Positions 1-5,741 of a stretch of 12,213 nt of DNA are shown in pieces. Source of the DNA: Boseongicola sp. SB0675_bin_26 (GTDB lineage Bacteria; Pseudomonadota; Alphaproteobacteria; Rhodobacterales; Rhodobacteraceae). Every line of letters starts with the position of its first letter. The stretch's first letter is position 1. A program made the position numbers and the translations under genes. The notes below the pieces were generated by a model. The model made no database searches and was not told the DNA's origin. It was given only the letters and a program-made list of their open reading frames with translations. The DNA is taken from the NCBI GenBank assembly GCA_009843725.1, contig VYCX01000355.1:1-12213 (forward strand), written 5' to 3'.

Positions 1-17
1 CCTTGCAGGATCCGACG

Positions 18-755
18 TCACAGGATCGCGTCCTCGACATTGCGTGTGATGGTGCCCTCGAAGATGTACGGCAGCGTGTTGGCGAATGCGTTCGGGCGCA
101 CCAGCAGCGGCGTGCGCCCGGCCGAAGCGCGATAGCCCACGGTGTTTGTCCAGGCCGCGGGGATGCGGATGGAGCCGCCGCCATCGGTGCCTTCGGCCAC
201 CGCCAGCATGCCCGAGGCCACCGCCGCCGCCGATCCGCCCGATGACCCGCCCGCGTTGCGGCTGGTGTCGAACGGGTTCGACGTGGGGCCGAACTCGGCG
301 TTGTCGGTAGTTCCGCGAAAGCCCATTGCCGGGCTGTTCGTCTTGCCGACCAGGATTGCGCCCGCAGCCTCCATGCTATCGACAAAGCCGCAATTCATGT
401 CGGCAATGTTCTCTTTCAGTTGCGGGATTCCGCCCAAGGTGCTGGGCCAGCCCCGCTTGAAATCGAACAGGTCTTTCATCGCGATGGGAACACCATGCAG
501 CGGCCCCAATGCATCGCCGCGCGCCACGGCGGCATCGGCGTCTTTCGCCGCGTCCAGCGCCTCGTCAAAAGCCGTGAAAACGAACGCGTTCAGCTTCGGG
601 TTTTTGGCCTCGATCCGGTCGATGGCGGCCTGCATCACCTCCGTGGCAGAGGCCCGGCGCTCCCGGATCGCGAGGGCGGTTTCAGCAGCGCTCAATTTGG
701 CAAAATCGGTCACGGTGCGTGCTTTTCTGTTGTTTCTGCGGAACGCCGGCTTCAC
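18..755 (-). pseudogene. Amidase signature family hydrolase, truncated by an in-frame stop
   Basis: This is the N-terminal half of an amidase (AS family, Ser-cisSer-Lys triad), which hydrolyses carboxamides to acid and ammonia. Visible residues, numbered from the GTG at 755, are Lys94 in PIAMKDLF, Ser171 in GGSSGGSAAA and nucleophile Ser195 in GTDGGGSIRIPA. The 24-residue Ser-Ser spacing fits the family. The frame ends at a TGA (18-20) right after TRNVEDAIL, giving 245 residues where the family usually has about 450-500, so the C-terminal half is missing or out of frame. The last 17 bases before the window edge read VTSDPAR in another frame, which could hint at a frameshift but is too short to prove it. 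The start is either GTG 755 or GTG 713 (beginning VTDFAKLSAAE), and neither has a strong ribosome site. A promoter-like block lies just upstream. The family call is secure. Whether the gene is dead in the organism or broken by a sequence error is open. Confidence 0.75.
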
Positions 756-784
756 TGATCTGGAGTCTCACTCACATGGTCAGC

Positions 785-821
785 AGAATCGCTGCCGATC
801 GAAATTTGGCAACTGAGGAAA
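785..821 (-). promoter_or_regulatory. Promoter-like block A, upstream of the amidase gene
   Basis: Reading leftwards, a possible -35 TTGCCA (812-807), a 16-nt spacer and a weak -10 GATTCT (790-785) sit about 30 bp before the amidase GTG at 755. The stretch 795-821 recurs at 4446-4472 upstream of the esterase with four mismatches in 27. The -35/-10 assignment is inference. The repeat itself is seen directly. Confidence 0.4.
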
Positions 822-827
822 GTTCAG

Positions 828-839
828 TTCATGCATGAA
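828..839. promoter_or_regulatory. 12-bp perfect palindrome, possible operator
   Basis: TTCATGCATGAA is its own reverse complement. It lies immediately behind the proposed -35 of promoter block A and next to an inverted repeat, AACTGA (811-816) with TCAGTT (824-829). Its position suits a dimeric regulator site. No binding protein can be named. Confidence 0.3.
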
Positions 840-950
840 GCCCGAGCCAGGCAGGGTTCATTGCGTCTCCATGCTTTGCTGCAAGGAGTGCGCCCAAGGC
901 CGTCACAACGTCGAGCGGCAAGCTCGTCCGTGCCGCCCTGGCCGCCCAAG

Positions 951-969
951 CGGGACACGAAGCGTCCCG
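951..969. other. Hairpin CGGGAC-N7-GTCCCG
   Basis: A perfect 6-bp stem with a 7-nt loop lies inside the amidase/LysR gap. No T-run follows on either strand, so it is not a standard intrinsic terminator. It may be an RNA structure or a protein site. Confidence 0.3.
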
Positions 970-1186
970 ATTGGGAAGTGAAAGGGGAAAGACCGGACGG
1001 AAGAGCTTTCAGACCGGCACCTTCCTTGCTCCGCACGACGCGCTGCGCCTCTTCCTGTCCAAGATCTTGAACGAATGGATATCGAATCCGGCGACGCACC
1101 TGCAAACGCGCGTTTGAAGCGGCCTGCACCCTGTCTCCAAGACATGGCCATACCGATCACCGTCGGTCGCACGGGCGCGAGACCCG

Positions 1187-2155
1187 TCAAGCTGCATCTG
1201 AGCCAGCAGGTACCTGACGAATCGATGGTTCCCGGGGAAGGTATTTCAGTCCATACGGGCTGTCTCGGAACAAGTCCGCTTCTTCAAGCAGCCAATCCTG
1301 AAACGCTCGGATCTTGGCCGACATGGCGCGTTCCTGGGGGCAAATCAGAAAATAGCTGCGATCCTTGAGCACCTTCGGTATCGGCGCCGAGATGCGACCC
1401 CGCTCGATTTCACGCGAGGCAGCGATGACACTGACAAGAGCAGCAGACCGGTTGTCAATCGTGGCTTCGATACACATGATTTCATCACTAAAGCACGCAA
1501 TTGGTCGAACATCTTCTGCCTTTTCGCCGACGGACTCAAACCAGGCCTTCCAGTTCGGATCTCCCTCCTCGAAACCGATCCATTCATATTCGAACAAGTC
1601 CCGCCGCAACAGATCCGCCGGGGACTTGACCTTGCGCCCAAGTTTTCGAGAGCAAATCGGCATGACATAGTCATCAAGCACCCACGCGGCATGCAGCTCG
1701 GGGTCAGGATTGCCCGTGTACCTTATCGAAATGTCCACGCTTGAGCGCGCAAAGTCCAGCACGGTGTCCGAGGCGATCACCTTGACTTCAAGTTCGGGAT
1801 AAAGCCGGCTGAACTTCGGCAGCCGAGGACATAGCCAGCTCCACGCGAAAGACCGTGTCGTTGTCAGCACGAGTTCGCCCTCGACTTTGTCCACGCTTAG
1901 CTGAGCGACACCCTGATTGAGTTGGCGAAAAGCGTTCGCAACGAAGGGATGCAACATCTCACCCTCGGGCGTCAGCTTGAGAGATCTGCTCAACCGGAAA
2001 AAGAGCCGAAGTCCAAGCTGTGTCTCAAGCGTCTTCAAACGGTGGCTGATTGCCGTTGGGGTCAGCAGCAGTTCCTCGGCTGCAAGCTTTATGCTCATAT
2101 GACGCGAGACAGCCTCGAATGCCTGCAAGCTTGTCAGTGGTGGCAGTCGTTTCAG
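1187..2155 (-). CDS. LysR family transcriptional regulator, GcvA-like (first copy)
   Basis: A DNA-binding regulator of about 322 residues. The N-terminal winged helix-turn-helix (roughly residues 18-45, with KLAAEELLLTPTAISHRLKTLE) is followed by a LysR effector-binding domain (about 90-300, including AWVLDDYV and AALVSVIAA). The longest conventional frame begins at TTG 2128 (MQAFEAV). However, the same frame runs upstream as KRLPPLTS, the normal GcvA-like N-terminus, back to a TGA at 2168-2170. A CTG at 2155 has AGGAG (2168-2164) 8 nt before it, giving MKRLPPLTSLQAFEA, so I place the start there. The TTG start would remove residues that are usually conserved. The protein is clearly paralogous to the LysR gene at 8904-9881. 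LysR proteins of this type usually act on neighbouring genes with a small-molecule co-inducer. The effector here is unknown. Confidence 0.9.
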   Translation of the reverse strand: MKRLPPLTSLQAFEAVSRHMSIKLAAEELLLTPTAISHRLKTLETQLGLRLFFRLSRSLKLTPEGEMLHPFVANAFRQLNQGVAQLSVDKVEGELVLTTTRSFAWSWLCPRLPKFSRLYPELEVKVIASDTVLDFARSSVDISIRYTGNPDPELHAAWVLDDYVMPICSRKLGRKVKSPADLLRRDLFEYEWIGFEEGDPNWKAWFESVGEKAEDVRPIACFSDEIMCIEATIDNRSAALVSVIAASREIERGRISAPIPKVLKDRSYFLICPQERAMSAKIRAFQDWLLEEADLFRDSPYGLKYLPREPSIRQVPAGSDAA

Positions 2156-2163
2156 GATCGAAG

Positions 2164-2168
2164 CTCCT
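2164..2168 (-). promoter_or_regulatory. Ribosome binding site that supports a CTG start for LysR
   Basis: AGGAG lies 8 nt upstream of CTG 2155, the ideal spacing. No ATG, GTG or TTG in the LysR frame lies between the upstream TGA and TTG 2128. The site therefore argues for initiation at CTG. Confidence 0.5.
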
Positions 2169-2340
2169 CATGCTGGATTGGTTCACTCCCTGCGCCGTGA
2201 AGCTTAAGTTCTGACGGTCGTCGGCGTAGAACTCCCGATGGGTCCTTTCTTGCAAGGGCTGTCGGACGGAAATGTTTCGCAAAGCCGATTCATGCAGGCG
2301 CCATGAAATTCACCACGCCACGGGCCTCGCCGGCAATTTT

Positions 2341-2394
2341 CCGGCATTGTCAAAAAAAGGCAGACAGCAGCCGGGCATCGCTTGACAGTGCCGG
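2341..2394. repeat. 13-bp inverted repeat with a 28-nt spacer
   Basis: CCGGCATTGTCAA (2341-2353) pairs with TTGACAGTGCCGG (2382-2394). Twelve pairs are Watson-Crick and one would be a U-G wobble in RNA. Read leftwards, the loop contains seven T. It may be an unusual terminator or attenuator downstream of the thioredoxin-like gene, a pair of operator sites, or the ends of a small mobile relic. The sequence alone does not decide. Confidence 0.45.
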
Positions 2395-2583
2395 CAGGCG
2401 AGGGTGGCCTGCACTGTGCGACTGGCGGATTGACCGCTCATCGTCTTTCCACAACCGTTGCTTGCAGCAGCGCAATGGCGCGGTTCAGCCCGACCGTGAG
2501 GGGGCTGCGCCGGAAGGCCGGAAGAGACTGCGCAACGTCGGGGCCGATGGCTGCCGGTTCACAAGATGCGTGTCGTGCAATTG

Positions 2584-2994
2584 TCACGAACTATCCCGCA
2601 TCGATTCTCGCTCGGCGCTTTCCTGGGCTCGTTGCCAATCACTGCCATGAACGGATACGACCGTACCGTATCGAGTCACGAAGAAGATCGGCGGATAGAC
2701 GGCATCCAACTGCTTCGCGGCCTCGCGCAGTATCGCATCCGTATCTCCAAATGCTCCCAGGGTGGCAACATCCCGGGTCTTGGTGATCACGTTGACAGCC
2801 ACTCGGAAGCCAGCACTTTCCGCTGCGGCAATCACGATTGGCAGCCCGCTGCGCTTGAAGGCCATGCAAGGCGGGCAGTCCTCGGCACCATAGAAGTGGA
2901 ATGCAACGCCACTTTCCTGAGCCCGAGCCTTGGCCGGCCCGTCAATGCCCAGGAAACCGACCGTGAAAACGAGTGCGGACAAAAGCCTCAACAT
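2584..2994 (-). CDS. Exported thioredoxin-fold protein with CPPC active site
   Basis: A 136-residue protein with a cleavable signal peptide (residues 1-25; MLRLLSALVF hydrophobic core, cut after AKARA). The mature part opens with a beta strand, VAFHFYGAEDCPPCMAFK, carrying Cys40 and Cys43 in a CxxC pair. YPPIFFV near residue 100 supplies the cis-proline expected opposite the active site. This pattern marks a periplasmic thioredoxin-like disulphide oxidoreductase. The classic WCGPC is replaced by DCPPC and the domain is short, so neither DsbA, DsbE nor TlpA can be assigned. The ATG has a good ribosome site (GGAAGGAG, about 8 nt before it). The partner is unknown. It stands alone between larger gaps, 161 bp from the next gene upstream. 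Confidence 0.75.
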   Translation of the reverse strand: MLRLLSALVFTVGFLGIDGPAKARAQESGVAFHFYGAEDCPPCMAFKRSGLPIVIAAAESAGFRVAVNVITKTRDVATLGAFGDTDAILREAAKQLDAVYPPIFFVTRYGTVVSVHGSDWQRAQESAERESMRDSS

Positions 2995-3155
2995 TCGACG
3001 TTCTCCTTCCAGGTTCAGGCAGGCAGAGCCGAATCATCAATGGCCCTTCACCGAGACAGATAAGCCTCCGGTCCCGAATGTCCCAAGTCTCAGAATTCAT
3101 GCATCACCTGAGTGTTTCTCAGCCATTTGATCGGGCGTTCGAAGGTGGAACCGCT

Positions 3156-3581
3156 TCACCGTATGTGACGGCTGACGTCGCCGAAAAACGGATCTCGAAT
3201 CGTGCAACTGGAATATTGCCAGCCACCGTCCTGTCTCGTGAACTCGTCCAGGTATCGTCCCGAGTAGATTGCCTGCAGGGGAAAGCCGTCCGTCTGCTGG
3301 TACACCATGACATAGCGCTGGCACTTGGCGCGGCCAGCGTCCTCGTCGATCTCCAGCTCGATGTTGGTGGACAAGTGGCGGGTCCTGGGCGTTCCGTCGT
3401 CGTAGATGATGACGCGGGATACGACATTCTTGAACAGCTCTTCTCGCCCCCGATTCGGTTCGCCCTCATCGAACGTCCATACCGCGTCCGCGAACAGATC
3501 GAGGAACCCGTCCAGATCGCCGGAGTCGAGCGCAAGACTGTACCGGTTGATCAGGGAGAGTATCTCAGCACGTGATGACAT
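3156..3581 (-). CDS. SnoaL-like / NTF2-fold protein (first)
   Basis: A 141-residue cytoplasmic protein of the SnoaL-like (NTF2 superfamily) type. The opening helix pattern EILSLINRYSLALDSGDLDGFLDLFADAVWTF is typical, as are RTRHLSTNIELEID, RYVMVYQQTD and the closing strand of GGWQYSSCTIRD. Members are either small isomerases, hydratases or hydroxylases, or non-catalytic ligand-binding proteins, so the reaction cannot be stated. The length matches the family, so the gene looks complete. The start is ATG 3581, with only a weak ribosome site. It lies 77 bp downstream of the esterase gene on the same strand, with a GC-rich hairpin between them, so it may be transcribed separately. Confidence 0.8.
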   Translation of the reverse strand: MSSRAEILSLINRYSLALDSGDLDGFLDLFADAVWTFDEGEPNRGREELFKNVVSRVIIYDDGTPRTRHLSTNIELEIDEDAGRAKCQRYVMVYQQTDGFPLQAIYSGRYLDEFTRQDGGWQYSSCTIRDPFFGDVSRHIR

Positions 3582-3618
3582 TTGGCAGACGGCAGTCTTT
3601 CGTCATTATGAATGGGAC

Positions 3619-3646
3619 GGCCGCACCGGGGCTTGCCGGCGCGGCC
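3619..3646 (-). terminator. GC-rich hairpin after the esterase gene, terminator-like
   Basis: GGCCGC-A-CCGG, a 6-nt loop, then CCGG-C-GCGGCC forms a 10-bp stem with one mismatch. It begins 13 bp after the esterase stop codon. No T-run follows on the minus strand, so termination would be weak or assisted by a factor. Confidence 0.4.
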
Positions 3647-3658
3647 GCATTAATTGAA

Positions 3659-4390
3659 CTACCTTGACAGCAGATCCTTCACCTTGTCAGCAACAAACAC
3701 GCCCAGATCGCGGTGAGCCTCGGCCGTCAGATGGATGCCGTCGACGCCATCGGTCGAGATTGCACGCCCCGCGTCGAGGACCGGCACGCCTGCGTCAGTT
3801 GCCGCACGAACGACTTCGGTGCCAAGCGTTCTGGACGGCTCCTCGCCGGCAGCGAACAATGCGGCCAGAGGTGTATTCCCGGTATCCCCGAGGGGCGGAG
3901 GCGCGACCAGGAGCACCTTTGGTGCGGGATAGCTTGAAAACAGGAGGCCATCCGCGCCTTGGATCATGTTCGCCAAGCCGACAAGCGCGGAAGCGACATC
4001 CTCCGGCGCACGGTTTCGCGATTCCTGCAGGTCGTTGGTGCCCAGCATGACAACGACGAGGTCCAGCGGTCCCTGGGAGGCAAGCGTATCACCCAGAGCC
4101 GACGCGCCATTAAAGTCGTGCGGCTCAACGAGGCCCGCAGCGCCGCCGTTCAAGTCGGTCGTCCGACCGACGAGCCCGTCGACGACTACCTTGAACTCCG
4201 GTCCGAGTTCCGATTGCAGAACTCCACCCCAGCGCGTCGCATCGTCATGCCGCGTCGTTGGATATCCGTTGGCGACGGGCTTCCATCCCCAGGTATTGCT
4301 GTCGCCATAGACCAGTATCCGTTTTTCATCGGCAAATGCCGCAAATGCCCCGACGACAAGCAGCAACATCCCGGTAACTAGTGTCTTCAT
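3659..4390 (-). CDS. Exported SGNH-family esterase/acyltransferase (MsAcT/arylesterase type)
   Basis: A serine hydrolase of 243 residues with a signal peptide (MKTLVTGMLLLVVGAFAAFA, cut before DEK). The SGNH blocks are all present: Ser31 in VYGDSNTWGW, Gly75 in GLVGRTT, Asn119 in MLGTNDL, and Asp217/His220 in DGIHLT. The closest family I recall is the aryl esterase/acyltransferase group that includes Mycobacterium smegmatis MsAcT, which shares the GDSxTWGW, LGTND, YPAPKVL and ISTDGVDGIH stretches. Members act on small esters and some transfer acyl groups in water. The open frame extends to 4546, but ATG 4390 has GGAAGGGA upstream and starts exactly at the signal peptide, so I choose it. It follows promoter block B and two palindromes and is probably transcribed from its own promoter. 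The natural substrate is unknown. Confidence 0.88.
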   Translation of the reverse strand: MKTLVTGMLLLVVGAFAAFADEKRILVYGDSNTWGWKPVANGYPTTRHDDATRWGGVLQSELGPEFKVVVDGLVGRTTDLNGGAAGLVEPHDFNGASALGDTLASQGPLDLVVVMLGTNDLQESRNRAPEDVASALVGLANMIQGADGLLFSSYPAPKVLLVAPPPLGDTGNTPLAALFAAGEEPSRTLGTEVVRAATDAGVPVLDAGRAISTDGVDGIHLTAEAHRDLGVFVADKVKDLLSR

Positions 4391-4435
4391 TGATTTGGTC
4401 CCTTCCATTTGGTACTTCATGTCATTCCAGTCCGG

Positions 4436-4472
4436 GACATAGGAACCGATCGAAACTGGACAAATGAGGAAA
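4436..4472 (-). promoter_or_regulatory. Promoter-like block B, upstream of the esterase gene
   Basis: Reading leftwards, TTGTCC (4463-4458), a 16-nt spacer and TATGTC (4441-4436) lie 46 bp before the esterase ATG. The stretch 4446-4472 matches block A at 795-821 in 23 of 27 positions, in the same orientation and at a similar distance from a gene start. A shared promoter or regulator site is inferred. Confidence 0.45.
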
Positions 4473-4481
4473 CGTGAACGG

Positions 4482-4504
4482 ACGGATGAGCGGCCGTCAT
4501 CCGT
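4482..4504. promoter_or_regulatory. Inverted repeat ACGGATGA-N7-TCATCCGT, operator or hairpin
   Basis: Perfect 8-bp arms flank a GC-only centre. It sits about 20 bp behind the proposed -35 of promoter block B, where an activator or co-regulator could bind. Confidence 0.35.
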
Positions 4505-4597
4505 GTGGCGGGCATCGGCAGTGAGGCACCGCTGCCATGGTCGCAAGAGTTGGTCGCCAGTGTTTGGGTCGATGCAGGGCGTGCCGTTTCTTCCTGA

Positions 4598-4613
4598 CGC
4601 GTGACATCACGCG
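4598..4613. promoter_or_regulatory. Palindrome CGCGTGACATCACGCG, possible operator
   Basis: Seven-bp perfect arms are separated by two bases. The symmetry and short spacer suit a compact dimeric repressor (GntR-like sites often look like this). No GntR gene is in the window, so the regulator is unknown. Confidence 0.35.
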
Positions 4614-4689
4614 CCGTGTCGCCGTCATGCGGCCAACGGCAAGGCAGACGAGAACCGATGCAGCAAGTCGACCGGACAGGGTGTCAGAG

Positions 4690-4708
4690 GCGTTCGGCAG
4701 GCGAACGC
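4690..4708 (-). terminator. Hairpin downstream of the deacetylase, terminator-like
   Basis: GCGTTCG-N5-CGAACGC is a perfect 7-bp stem that begins 67 bp after the deacetylase stop. It lacks a clear T-run, so a role in ending the transcript is only plausible. Confidence 0.3.
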
Positions 4709-4775
4709 TTGCCCTTGACCTCTCGGAACGGAACTCGCGGCGCCCCGACGGCCGTGACGCGATTGACGTCCATGC

Positions 4776-5675
4776 TCACGCCGGCGGCGCAGGCCGGACG
4801 GGGCCGTCATAGTACGGCAATCGCTCCACTCGTACGGGCAGCGCCTTGGCCGCATGGACCTTCTGGACATGTGCGGCAATCTCGCACAGCGGCGCGAACC
4901 AGACGTCGTCTCGCTCCAGGACGCCTTCGAGCCATTTCTCGACCAGGCGCCACCGCGCCAGCCTGCCGGTCAGGAACGGATGCCAGATCGACATCCAAAG
5001 ACCGCGCGCTTCATAGTGGGCATCGAATTCTTCCCAGAAGGCGCCCAGCCCGGAGCTGGGACTGCGCACCGGCATCAGGTACCCAATCTCGTCGTAATGT
5101 GCAAAAGGAGGCCAGTCATCCGTGCCCCAATGGACGGGCACTTCGATGAGTTCGCCGCCAGGCGTATCCAGTACGTATGGAATGTCGTCGGCCATGAGTG
5201 AACTGTCGTAGGTGAATTCGTGCTTGGTCAGCAGGTCGATCACTGACTGATTCACATTGTAGACAGGTGCCCGGTATCCTGTCGGTTGCCGGCCCGTGAC
5301 CCGCCGGTGGGCGTCCAGCGCCCTTTCGAACCAGTGCTCCTGTTCGGCCGCACCGTGTTCGGTGGGATCTTCGTGCAGGTAGCCGTGATGTCCGATCTCG
5401 TGACCGCCGTTCAGGATGGCTTCCATGGCGTCCGGATACTGTTCGATGCACCACCCGGGCACGAAGAACGTTTGCTTCAAGCCGAGTCGCCGGTAGGTCT
5501 CGAGGATCCGCGGGATCGCTACCGTCGGGCCGTACCGTCCCATGCTGATCGGGTACAGACGGTCGAAGCCGTCTTTCTGTTTCGAGATGTGGATCAGGCT
5601 GTCCGCATCAACGTCGAACGTAATGGCACATGCGCAACGCGCACCGTTTGGCCACGGAATCGGGTTCTTTATCAT
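4776..5675 (-). CDS. CE4-fold hydrolase, HpPgdA-like polysaccharide deacetylase or cyclic imidase
   Basis: A 299-residue NodB/CE4-fold enzyme with no signal peptide. Metal-site residues are visible: Asp21/Asp23 in ITFDVDAD and His97/His101 in HEIGHHGYLHE. GYRAPVYN (about 133-140) follows as motif 3, and SIWHPFLTGR supplies the C-terminal HP motif. The layout resembles the HpPgdA-like branch, which contains peptidoglycan deacetylases but also cyclic imide hydrolases that open rings such as succinimide or hydantoin-like compounds. A cytoplasmic location and an amidohydrolase just upstream favour the small-molecule, imidase-like role here (inference). The start is ATG 5675 with GGGAGG upstream. 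The 66-bp gap to the amidohydrolase stop, on the same strand, indicates one operon. Confidence 0.85.
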   Translation of the reverse strand: MIKNPIPWPNGARCACAITFDVDADSLIHISKQKDGFDRLYPISMGRYGPTVAIPRILETYRRLGLKQTFFVPGWCIEQYPDAMEAILNGGHEIGHHGYLHEDPTEHGAAEQEHWFERALDAHRRVTGRQPTGYRAPVYNVNQSVIDLLTKHEFTYDSSLMADDIPYVLDTPGGELIEVPVHWGTDDWPPFAHYDEIGYLMPVRSPSSGLGAFWEEFDAHYEARGLWMSIWHPFLTGRLARWRLVEKWLEGVLERDDVWFAPLCEIAAHVQKVHAAKALPVRVERLPYYDGPVRPAPPA

Positions 5676-5741
5676 CGGGCGAAACCTCCCAGGTCAGGTC
5701 TTCCAGGGTTCGAACGGCGGTCCGGCTGGCGAAAACATTCG

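Larger units (their letters stand above)
756..1186. other. Gene-free stretch between the amidase and first LysR genes
   Basis: No convincing coding frame was found on either strand, because the short open frames here lack family motifs. The stretch holds promoter block A and the 828-839 palindrome at its left end. A structured patch in the middle (912-969) contains a hairpin CGGGAC/GTCCCG, a GCGGCA (915-920)/TGCCGC (931-936) pair and a competing CGAGC/GCTCG pair. A short ACGGG/CCCGT hairpin (1171-1187) touches the LysR stop codon. Confidence 0.5.
2156..2583. other. Gene-free stretch between LysR and the thioredoxin-like gene
   Basis: I see no gene here. The stretch contains a 13-bp inverted repeat with a 28-nt spacer (2341-2394), a nested GCCGG/CCGGC hairpin (2329-2345) and a run of seven A on the plus strand (2352-2358). 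It should also hold the promoter of the first LysR gene. A consensus TTGACA occurs on the minus strand at 2353-2348, but no fitting -10 was seen. Confidence 0.5.
4391..4775. other. Gene-free, palindrome-rich stretch upstream of the esterase
   Basis: No credible gene was seen. From left to right the stretch holds promoter block B, an 8-bp-arm inverted repeat (4482-4504), a 7-bp-arm palindrome (4598-4613) and a hairpin (4690-4708) close to the end of the deacetylase gene. This density of dyad symmetry suggests that the esterase gene has its own regulated promoter rather than being read through from the deacetylase. Confidence 0.5.

Noticed and set aside
2025..2282. Minus-strand frame that includes ATG 2171 next to the LysR gene
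   Set aside because: It runs out of frame through the LysR coding region and has no recognisable product. The nearby AGGAG serves the LysR frame better.
2444..2536. Short minus-strand frame ending VGLNRAIALLQATVVERR
   Set aside because: The VGLNRAIALL stretch recalls the end of topoisomerase I, but there is no start, no upstream homology and the match is too short.
3108..3122. Hairpin CTGAG-N5-CTCAG after the first NTF2-like gene
   Set aside because: The stem is only 5 bp with no T-run. This is too weak to call a terminator.
4443..4456. Possible LexA-type site in promoter block B
   Set aside because: The GAAC half-site is present but the second half is AAAC at the wrong spacing, so it does not meet the alphaproteobacterial pattern.
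4391..4546. Upstream extension of the esterase frame
   Set aside because: A start at 4546 would bury the signal peptide 52 residues inside the protein and would span the proposed promoter block.
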